From Muribaculaceae bacterium (GTDB lineage: Bacteria; Bacteroidota; Bacteroidia; Bacteroidales; Muribaculaceae): a stretch of 10,692 bases of DNA. Positions within the stretch are counted from its first letter, which is position 1. Every line of letters begins with the position of its first letter. The stretch spans positions 1 to 10,692 of the forward strand of contig VSPM01000083.1 of assembly GCA_009775365.1 (NCBI GenBank), written 5' to 3'. The translations under genes were made by a program, and so were the position numbers. The notes under the pieces were generated by a model. That model was not told where the DNA came from, made no database searches, and saw only the letters and a list, made by a program, of their open reading frames with translations. Positions 1-5,552 of the stretch are shown here, in pieces.

Positions 1-76
1 GATTTCGACCATACTTATGCGTCCGACTTATACCCCAAAATTCGATGTTTTCAAATTTTTGTCATCTACTTAAATT

Positions 77-132
77 TGCAACACAAAGTTACTTAATCGC
101 AGGGAGACTTCGGTCTCCTTTTTTGTGTTGCA
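77..132. repeat. 11-bp inverted repeat enclosing a terminator hairpin
   Basis: TGCAACACAAA at 77-87 is the exact reverse complement of TTTGTGTTGCA at 122-132. The two arms enclose the smaller UUCG hairpin at 103-118. In RNA this would form an outer stem with an asymmetric internal loop (88-102 against 119-121) and an inner stem. The right arm includes part of the T-run of the terminator, so outer-stem pairing would draw on terminator bases. It could be a long bidirectional terminator or a small structured RNA. Only the pairing itself is seen directly. Confidence 0.6.
101..124 (+). terminator. Intrinsic terminator with UUCG tetraloop
   Basis: The perfect stem GGAGAC (103-108) and GTCTCC (113-118) closes a TTCG tetraloop and is followed at once by a run of six T (119-124). 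This is a textbook rho-independent terminator for plus-strand transcription. It probably ends a transcript arriving from the left of the window and insulates the helicase gene. There is no T-run on the minus-strand side. Confidence 0.85.
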
Positions 133-177
133 GGCTATTTCCAGCTAAAAGTTACCTTTGGCATGGATGCGCTCAAC

Positions 178-239
178 GGGGGCTTGCCCAGCCCCCTCGG
201 CGCGCGGCCTTCCCCTGAGGAGGAATGAGGTTTAGGCCG
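178..239. other. GC-rich segment with two potential hairpins
   Basis: The segment is conspicuously GC-rich inside an AT-rich intergenic region. GGGGGCT (178-184) pairs perfectly with AGCCCCC (190-196) across a 5-nt loop. CGGCCT (205-210) pairs with AGGCCG (234-239) around a 23-nt loop. Neither is followed by a T-run, so these are not standard terminators. A -7-like box, TACCTTTG, lies at 153-160 just upstream but has no good -33 partner. It may be a small RNA, a protein-binding site or remnant sequence. No function is assigned. Confidence 0.35.
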
Positions 240-293
240 TTGCACTTCTTATTGGAAACTTCACTCTTGGCTTGATAAAAATATTTGATATTA

Positions 294-325
294 TTTGGTG
301 TGGAGAGTAGGTTTTATTACTTTTG
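294..325 (+). promoter_or_regulatory. Bacteroidota-type promoter of the helicase gene
   Basis: TTTG at 294-297 (-33 element) is separated by 20 nt from TACTTTTG at 318-325, an exact match to the Bacteroidota -7 consensus TAnnTTTG. The expected transcription start is near 331, about 13 nt before the ATG at 344, so the leader is very short. This supports the ATG at 344 as the start. Spacing and both boxes match the known primary sigma-factor consensus. Confidence 0.8.
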
Positions 326-343
326 TAGATAAAGATATTGCTT

Positions 344-2338
344 ATGATTGCTGTCCCACATACAATAGACCTTGATAATCCGGAGTTTCTTCAGGCTTAT
401 GAGTTGCTAAAAAATACTACGGCAAATGTTTTCCTTACCGGAAAGGCCGGAACCGGAAAATCTACGTTCCTAAGATATATATGCGACAATTTAAGAAAAA
501 ATTATGTGGTGTTGGCTCCTACCGGTGTCGCAGCCGTGAATGTGGGCGGAGTCACCATTCACTCTTTTTTTCAGATGCCGATGCGTCCGGTGCCTCCGGA
601 TGACCCTGACTATTCTGTCGGCTCGTTAAGAAAAAGCAGAAAATTTTCACGTCGTAAGCGAAAACTGATTCAGGAACTTGATTTAATAATAATAGATGAA
701 GTTTCGATGGTTCGCCCGGATATGATTGATTTTATTGACAGGGCTCTCAGAGGGATAAGAAATAAGCGAGGATTGGCGTTTGGCGGAGTGCAACTGTTGC
801 TGGTTGGAGATATTTTTCAACTTGAGCCGGTTGTTACTTCCGACACTCGGCCGATACTTGCAAAGTATTATGCTGATTTCTTTTTTTTCAATGCTTTGGC
901 CTATAACTCTGCTAATTTGATATCGATTGAATTAAAGAAAATATATCGCCAGACTGATACGAATTTTATTGAACTCTTAGACCGTGTCAGACTAAACAAG
1001 GCAACTCGTGATGATTTTGACTTGTTGAATTCAAGAGTTGACCGCACTGCATCGTGTTTTGAAACGGAGGAAGAGGGTTCGTTCGGAATCACGCTTGCTT
1101 CGCGAAGAGATGTAGTTTCGGCAATTAATAAAGAGAAAATGGAATCGATAGATCATGAGGAAGTGGTATATGAAGGGGAAATAAAGGATGATTTTCCTGA
1201 GAAAATACTGCCGACAGATTTGTCGCTTGCTTTGAAAGTGGATGCTCAAGTCATGCTCATAAGAAATGACAAAGAAAAACGATGGGTGAATGGCACTTTG
1301 GCTAAAATTAAAGAGTTGAAGCCGAATGAAATTACGATTGAACTCGAAGATGGCAGAATTGTGGCAGTGGAAAAAGAGACATGGGAAAATATTAATTATT
1401 CATATGATGAAAAAGCGAGAAAGGTAAAGGAGGAAGTCATCGGCAGGTTCACTCAATATCCTCTAAAGGCGGCATGGGCATTGACAATTCATAAAAGCCA
1501 GGGACTAACTTTCAATAAAGTGAATATTGACATGGAGGGAGGTGCGTTCTCCGCCGGCCAGACTTATGTGGCTTTGAGCAGGTGTCGAAGCATAGATGGG
1601 TTAAGTTTTGTGAGTCCGGTAAGGAGATGCGATGTGATAGTAAGTAAGGGTGCATCGGATTTCAGTCAGCAGTTTAACGATAAAGAGGCGGCAGAAAAAG
1701 CACTTAGAGAAGCAGAGGCGGGTTTGCTTGCGTCAAAAGCAATTGACAGTTTTGTGACAGGCAATTATGAAGATACAATTGAATCTTTATGGAGGATAAA
1801 TGTTCTTACGGGAGCGTTGGGTAGAAAAAGTGTCAGACGCTTGATCTCCGGGTATCTGGGAGAAATAAACGTGTTGAAAAATAAAATAGATACTCTGTCG
1901 GATAAACTTTGCATACTTTCGAAGGAATTTGTAGAGCTCGGCGACATGTGTCTTGCTGAGGGAGGGGATGCCGAAGGAGCGTATTTGAATTATTCCAAAG
2001 CTTATGATGTTGATTCCGGCAATGTTGCGGCAATGCTTGGGATGGCTCGATGCCATGCCATCCTTGGGGAGAATAAAAAAGCATTGATAATTCTTGATTC
2101 AGTTGTAAAAGGCAAGAATGGATTGAGTTATGATGCTTTGCTGCTTAAAGGTGATATTCAGGCAAAATGTGGCGATATGTCGAGCGCAGTATTGAATTAT
2201 ATGGCGGCACATAAGAAAAGTCGCGGTGAGCGATTGCCGATTGAGAGAATCATACAGCTCTATGAAGATGCAGGGATGGAAGATGAGGCAGACCGGTATC
2301 GATCTTATTTAGACGGAAAGGATTTTTTTGTTGAGTGA
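344..2338 (+). CDS. Pif1/RecD-like superfamily 1 DNA helicase with TPR-like C-terminus
   Basis: This is a 664-residue predicted ATP-dependent DNA helicase of the Pif1/RecD2-like SF1B group. Visible motifs are Walker A GKAGTGKS (33-40), the PTGVAAVNVGG segment (59-69), Walker B IIIDEVSMV (115-123), motif III GDIFQLEPV (155-163), TIHKSQGLTF (381-390) and YVALSRC (408-414). The core ends near residue 435. Residues 440-664 are helical with TPR-like repeats, for example around 540-580 and 597-625, and may bind partners. Proteins of this type unwind 5' to 3' and resolve G-quadruplexes or stalled forks; which of these this one does is unknown. An in-frame TTG lies two codons upstream, but the ATG fits the promoter better. 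The gene appears to be transcribed alone from its own promoter; the next gene starts 116 bp later. A run of eight T at 881-888 encodes part of a Phe tract. Confidence 0.9.
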   Translation: MIAVPHTIDLDNPEFLQAYELLKNTTANVFLTGKAGTGKSTFLRYICDNLRKNYVVLAPTGVAAVNVGGVTIHSFFQMPMRPVPPDDPDYSVGSLRKSRKFSRRKRKLIQELDLIIIDEVSMVRPDMIDFIDRALRGIRNKRGLAFGGVQLLLVGDIFQLEPVVTSDTRPILAKYYADFFFFNALAYNSANLISIELKKIYRQTDTNFIELLDRVRLNKATRDDFDLLNSRVDRTASCFETEEEGSFGITLASRRDVVSAINKEKMESIDHEEVVYEGEIKDDFPEKILPTDLSLALKVDAQVMLIRNDKEKRWVNGTLAKIKELKPNEITIELEDGRIVAVEKETWENINYSYDEKARKVKEEVIGRFTQYPLKAAWALTIHKSQGLTFNKVNIDMEGGAFSAGQTYVALSRCRSIDGLSFVSPVRRCDVIVSKGASDFSQQFNDKEAAEKALREAEAGLLASKAIDSFVTGNYEDTIESLWRINVLTGALGRKSVRRLISGYLGEINVLKNKIDTLSDKLCILSKEFVELGDMCLAEGGDAEGAYLNYSKAYDVDSGNVAAMLGMARCHAILGENKKALIILDSVVKGKNGLSYDALLLKGDIQAKCGDMSSAVLNYMAAHKKSRGERLPIERIIQLYEDAGMEDEADRYRSYLDGKDFFVE

Positions 2339-2454
2339 TGCGGAGTCGCCGCGCAATAACAAATGTATCTGATTAGTTAAGATAGTAGAAACTCTTATGT
2401 GGCTTTCTGCAAAAGGATGGTATGATTGACATTTAAAACTTAATTAAATAACAT

Positions 2455-2781
2455 ATGATAGATTTTTTATCGCAATATAGGCTTGAGGGACTTTTTATAG
2501 GGCTCTGCACCTTTCTTATCATTGGTTTGTTTCATCCTTTGGTAATAAAAGGTGAGTATTACTTTGGCGAGAAAGTGAAATGGTGGTTCCTTATCGGCGG
2601 GATTATATTTCTTGTAGCTTCTTTGGCTGTGGAGGGTGTGACCGCTTCCGCTCTTTTGGGAGTGACAGCATTCAGTTGTTTTTGGAGCATAAAAGAGGTG
2701 TCGGAACAAGTGGAGCGAGTTCGCAAGGGATGGTTCCCTGCGAATCCTGCAAGAGCACGCAAGGATAGTGGCCGCCAATGA
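2455..2781 (+). CDS. DUF4491 family small integral membrane protein
   Basis: This 108-residue protein has three predicted membrane helices: about 11-30, 43-60 and 62-79. They are followed by a charged, probably cytoplasmic tail. The conserved features I associate with DUF4491 are GLFHPLVIKGEYYFG (24-38), the WWF at 43-45, and SIKEVSEQVERVRKGWFPANP (78-98). The family is found mainly in Bacteroidota and Firmicutes and has no established function. The ATG at 2455 gives the normal length. There is no Shine-Dalgarno sequence, and a weak -7-like TATGATTG sits at 2421-2428. It is followed by a terminator at 2807, so it is probably expressed as a single gene. The family assignment rests on motif recognition. 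Confidence 0.85.
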   Translation: MIDFLSQYRLEGLFIGLCTFLIIGLFHPLVIKGEYYFGEKVKWWFLIGGIIFLVASLAVEGVTASALLGVTAFSCFWSIKEVSEQVERVRKGWFPANPARARKDSGRQ

Positions 2782-2806
2782 AAAAGGCTGTCTAACAAAT
2801 AGGAAT

Positions 2807-2850
2807 CATCTGCCGGTCTTAATTTCCCGGCAGATGCTTCTTTTGTTTTA
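2807..2850 (+). terminator. Intrinsic terminator after the DUF4491 gene
   Basis: A perfect 10-bp stem, CATCTGCCGG (2807-2816) with CCGGCAGATG (2827-2836), closes a 10-nt loop and is followed by the T-rich tract CTTCTTTTGTTTTA. It suits plus-strand termination after the gene ending at 2781. The minus-strand side has no clear T-run, so it is less convincing as the end of the opposing aguB transcript, although it may block read-through. Confidence 0.75.
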
Positions 2851-2879
2851 TGTATTCTTTAAGACATAGAACACGAGGT

Positions 2880-3752
2880 TCAGTCGATGAATCTTGAAGT
2901 CAGGCCGGAATAAGCGTCGATGCGTCTGTCGCGTAAAAAAGGCCACCAGTGACGCACATTCTCCGTGCGTAATTTGTCGATTTCCACAATAAATTCTTCC
3001 GGGCTTTCATCAGTAGCCATAGCAAGTATTTCTCCTTGAGGACCAGCTATAAAACTTGATCCCCAGAAGTCAATTCCTGATGTCTGTCCTGACGGATCCT
3101 CTTCAAAGCCACATCTGTTGACACTTATAACCGGGATTCCGTTTGCCACAGCGTGAGAACGTTGAATAATAATCCAGGCGTCGCGCTGACGTTTTTTTTC
3201 ATCGGCGGTATCATCCGGATTCCATCCTATGGCAGTAGGGTAGATTAGCATCTCTGCACCACGCATAGCCATTATGCGTGCGCCCTCTGGATACCATTGA
3301 TCCCAGCACACAAGCACTCCGAGGCGACCGAGAGAAGTTTCGACGGGCACAAATCCAAGGTCGCCGGGCGTGAAATAGAATTTTTCATAGAATCCGGGAT
3401 CATCAGGAATATGCATTTTTCTATATTTCCCTGCGATAGAGCCGTCAGAATCAAATACGATTGCTGTGTTATGGTATAATCCCGGTGCTCGTCTTTCAAA
3501 AGAGCTCGTCACAAGCACCACATTGTTTTCTGCGGCTGCATCTGAATAGAAGTTGGCAAAATCTTCTATGCGGGTGGCATAGCGAAAATTGTCTACATCT
3601 TCACATTGGCAGAAATACAGCGAATCGTGCAGCTCTGACAACACAATGAGCTGAGCGCCTTCAGCAGCGAGGCTTTCTATGGCTGCAAGGTTGCGCTGGC
3701 GGTTTGAAATCACATCTTCGCTAAAAGAATGCTGCACAATTCCAACTTTCAC
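2880..3752 (-). CDS. aguB: N-carbamoylputrescine amidase
   Basis: AguB hydrolyses N-carbamoylputrescine to putrescine, CO2 and ammonia in the cytoplasm, the last step of the agmatine route to polyamines. From the GTG at 3752 it is 290 residues, the usual length. It shows the nitrilase-superfamily triad: Glu40 (VLSELHD), Lys112 (KYRKMHIPD) and Cys149 (VLVCWDQWYPEGAR). GIDFWGSSFIAGPQGE (226-241) and RHWWPFLRDRRIDAY (267-281) are typical of this subfamily. I chose GTG 3752 because family members begin with the KVGIVQ strand and a good Shine-Dalgarno lies 6 nt upstream. An ATG at 3833 would add 27 unremarkable residues and overlap the aguA stop by 11 bp; the open frame continues further still into aguA. 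Its position directly downstream of aguA strongly supports the assignment. Confidence 0.9.
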   Translation of the reverse strand: MKVGIVQHSFSEDVISNRQRNLAAIESLAAEGAQLIVLSELHDSLYFCQCEDVDNFRYATRIEDFANFYSDAAAENNVVLVTSSFERRAPGLYHNTAIVFDSDGSIAGKYRKMHIPDDPGFYEKFYFTPGDLGFVPVETSLGRLGVLVCWDQWYPEGARIMAMRGAEMLIYPTAIGWNPDDTADEKKRQRDAWIIIQRSHAVANGIPVISVNRCGFEEDPSGQTSGIDFWGSSFIAGPQGEILAMATDESPEEFIVEIDKLRTENVRHWWPFLRDRRIDAYSGLTSRFID

Positions 3753-3758
3753 TAAGTT

Positions 3759-3765
3759 CTCCTTT
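3759..3765 (-). promoter_or_regulatory. Shine-Dalgarno sequence that favours the GTG start of aguB
   Basis: Read on the minus strand, AAAGGAG at 3765-3759 lies 6 nt before the GTG at 3752-3750. Such a strong ribosome binding site is unusual in this window, where most starts have only A/T-rich leaders. It lies between the aguA stop and the conserved start of the amidase, so it favours independent re-initiation at GTG over a longer coupled product. It would be coincidental if translation starts at the ATG at 3833. Confidence 0.6.
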
Positions 3766-3822
3766 GAGGATTCTATTTTTCTATCCAAAGGAAATTCCGG
3801 GCGATTCGCCTGGCTGTCATAA

Positions 3823-4866
3823 TCATTTATCATAGACGGCTTGGTTAAACAGGTTAACGGGAATCTGCATTGTGGCGCAATGCAGCGATCCGTGTTGCTT
3901 AATAAGGGTGGTACAGTCGATGCCAACCACCTTATGATTGGGGAATGCTATCTTAATTGTCTGCATAGCAAGCGTGTCGTTGGCCGGCTGTCCATATGTG
4001 GGCATAAAGATAACGTTGTCGGTTATAAGATAGTTTGCATAGGTGGCAGGGAGTCTCATCCCGTCTTCATCAAATATGGCGTCCGGGAGCGGGAGTTCAA
4101 TAAGGTTGAACGGCTCGCCGCAGGCATTGCGGAAAAGTGAGAGCTGCGCACGCATTTTCAACAATTCTTCAAATTGAGGGTCGTCGATATTTCGGCATCC
4201 TGTGAATATGATAGTGTTGTCGGGTGCAATGCGTGCCAGAGTGTCGATATGGGAGTCAGTGTCGTCGCCTTCTAATGCTCCGTAATCAAGAAACAGGACA
4301 TGATCAACGCCAAGACGATGGCGCAGTTCTTCTTCAGCCTCTTTTTTAGAAAGCCCACCGTTTCGGTTTGGAGAGCATAAGCATTTGGTTGTTGTGAGCA
4401 AAGTGCCGTTGCCGTCGGTTTCTATAGACCCTCCTTCGAGCACGAAATCCCGTTCGTTGCGATAAGTGGCCGGGAGCATCACAAACTTTTCAGAAAGATG
4501 AAGATTTACCAGATTATCTTTGTCGGAAGCAAATTTCAAGCCCCAGCCATTGAATCCGAAATCGAGAGCCCTGAGAGTGTCATCTTTTATAACGGAAATG
4601 GGGCCATAGTCGCGAGTCCAGGTGTCGTTATAAGGAATATTAATGAAGGTGACATTCTCAATAACAGAGTTTTTAAGCAGAACTTCCGCTTCTTCGATGT
4701 CATCGCATAAAAGCACAACGCGCACGCCTTCCTTTGTGAGAGTCTCTATAATTCGTGCATATTGAAGTTGTGCTTCATGCAGTATGTAAGCCCAATCAGT
4801 GTTGTTGTTGGGCAACGCCATGAGCACCGCTTCCTGCGGAGCCCATTCCTGGATAAATTTCCTCAT
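3823..4866 (-). CDS. aguA: Agmatine deiminase (agmatine iminohydrolase)
   Basis: AguA converts agmatine to N-carbamoylputrescine and ammonia in the cytoplasm. The 347-residue protein belongs to the peptidyl-arginine deiminase-like (PAD_porph) guanidine-modifying family. Diagnostic motifs appear in order: NDTWTRDYGP (80-89), FGFNGWG (103-109), LEGGSIETDGNGTLLTT (143-159), GDDTDSHID (200-208, His206) and KQHGSLHCATMQIP (323-336), with Cys330 as the expected nucleophile. The length is normal and no key residue is missing. The ATG at 4866 leaves the expected N-terminal RKFIQEWAPQEAVLMALP. It is the first gene of an operon with aguB, 70 bp downstream, and has its own promoter at 4904-4937. Agmatine is usually made by arginine decarboxylase, whose gene is not in the window. 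Confidence 0.95.
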   Translation of the reverse strand: MRKFIQEWAPQEAVLMALPNNNTDWAYILHEAQLQYARIIETLTKEGVRVVLLCDDIEEAEVLLKNSVIENVTFINIPYNDTWTRDYGPISVIKDDTLRALDFGFNGWGLKFASDKDNLVNLHLSEKFVMLPATYRNERDFVLEGGSIETDGNGTLLTTTKCLCSPNRNGGLSKKEAEEELRHRLGVDHVLFLDYGALEGDDTDSHIDTLARIAPDNTIIFTGCRNIDDPQFEELLKMRAQLSLFRNACGEPFNLIELPLPDAIFDEDGMRLPATYANYLITDNVIFMPTYGQPANDTLAMQTIKIAFPNHKVVGIDCTTLIKQHGSLHCATMQIPVNLFNQAVYDK

Positions 4867-4903
4867 TGTGGTGAATGATGTGAATGAATTATTGAGGAGA
4901 ATG

Positions 4904-4937
4904 CAAAATTAAACAAATTAAATATTATACACTCAAA
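4904..4937 (-). promoter_or_regulatory. Promoter of the aguA-aguB operon
   Basis: On the minus strand, TTTG (4937-4934) and TAATTTTG (4911-4904) are separated by 22 nt. The -7 box matches TAnnTTTG exactly; the spacer is slightly longer than ideal. The expected start near 4898 leaves a leader of about 32 nt before the ATG at 4866. The -7 box lies in an 11-bp inverted repeat whose other arm (4968-4978) carries the -7 box of the divergent gene. Confidence 0.6.
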
Positions 4938-4968
4938 AGAGGGAGGGTATTTTTTATTGGAATTTGAT

Positions 4969-4976
4969 TAATTTTG
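4969..4976 (+). promoter_or_regulatory. -7 box for the DUF1599 / BT_3928-type operon
   Basis: TAATTTTG matches the Bacteroidota -7 consensus exactly and would start transcription near 4982, about 19 nt before the ATG at 5001. I see no good TTTG at the right distance upstream (around 4945-4948 the sequence is GGGT), so the promoter may be weaker or depend on an activator. It is the mirror image of the aguA -7 box. Confidence 0.5.
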
Positions 4977-5000
4977 CAATAAAAATAAAAATAACCGGAA

Positions 5001-5552
5001 ATGGAGACTACTCACGACACTAATTCAGAGTTTGCGGCTATGACTGCAATGTGTAAAGACATCTTTGTCAAGAAGCTTTCAGACTATGGCACGTCATGGC
5101 GGATAATGCGCCCTTCGAGCCTTACCGACCAGATCTATATCAAAGCTCGTCGCATACGTTCGATTGAGGAAAAAGGGGAGGAATCGGCAAAAATCAACGA
5201 AGGAATTGAGCCGGAATTTATAGGGATCGTCAATTATTGTGCGATAGCGCTGATTCAACTTAAAGTCGGCTCTGGTGATTACATAAGCAAGGAAAAGGCT
5301 GTGGAATTATATGACGAATCAATATCAGAGTCAACGGCTCTTATGCTGAATAAGAACCATGATTATGATGAGGCATGGCGCCATATGAGAGTGTCAAGTT
5401 TCACAGACATAATTCTGCAAAAACTGCTCCGCACCCGCGAGATCGAGAGCCATGGCGGAAAGACTATAATCAGTGAAGGTGTCGACGCCAATTATATGGA
5501 CATGATAAACTATGCCCTGTTTGCTCTTATTAAACTGCATTATGAAGACTGA
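5001..5552 (+). CDS. DUF1599 (nucleotide-modification-associated) domain protein, internally duplicated
   Basis: This 183-residue soluble, mostly helical protein has no signal peptide. It consists of two copies of the same domain: residues 17-87 and 110-179. Both carry a DY.x.W-R-MR-SS-TD core (KLSDYGTSWRIMRPSSLTDQ at 25-44; NHDYDEAWRHMRVSSFTD at 119-136). Both then have a basic stretch leading into RxIE, a GI/GV-rich turn, and a closing helix with NY (GIVNYCAIALIQL at 75-87; DMINYALFALIKL at 167-179). I recognise this as DUF1599, which Pfam, as I recall, also names a nucleotide modification associated domain. No catalytic activity is established. The stop codon overlaps the next gene by 11 bp, so translation is probably coupled. 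Confidence 0.85.
   Translation: METTHDTNSEFAAMTAMCKDIFVKKLSDYGTSWRIMRPSSLTDQIYIKARRIRSIEEKGEESAKINEGIEPEFIGIVNYCAIALIQLKVGSGDYISKEKAVELYDESISESTALMLNKNHDYDEAWRHMRVSSFTDIILQKLLRTREIESHGGKTIISEGVDANYMDMINYALFALIKLHYED

Larger units (their letters stand above)
1..293. other. Intergenic region at the left edge, possibly with the tail of an upstream gene
   Basis: This stretch holds no gene I can identify with confidence. Reading from base 2 on the plus strand there is an open frame ending at a TAA at 71-73, whose last residues read MRPTYTPKFDVFKFLSST. The terminator 28 nt downstream would suit the end of a plus-strand gene entering from the left. A second frame, from base 1, also stays open to a TAA at 94-96. 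On the minus strand an ATG at 12-10 (MVEI...) could start a gene leaving the window. The sequence cannot decide between these. The rest holds an inverted repeat, a terminator and a GC-rich hairpin segment, listed separately. Confidence 0.4.

Noticed and set aside
1..12. A minus-strand gene starting at ATG 12-10
   Set aside because: Only four codons are visible and the upstream -7-like GAATTTTG (43-36) has a mismatch and no -33 partner; it cannot be supported.
163..228. A 21-codon ORF (MDALNGG...) in the GC-rich segment, as a leader peptide
   Set aside because: The only nearby -7 box (153-160) would start transcription inside or after its ATG, there is no ribosome binding site, and it is 115 bp from the next gene, which has its own promoter.
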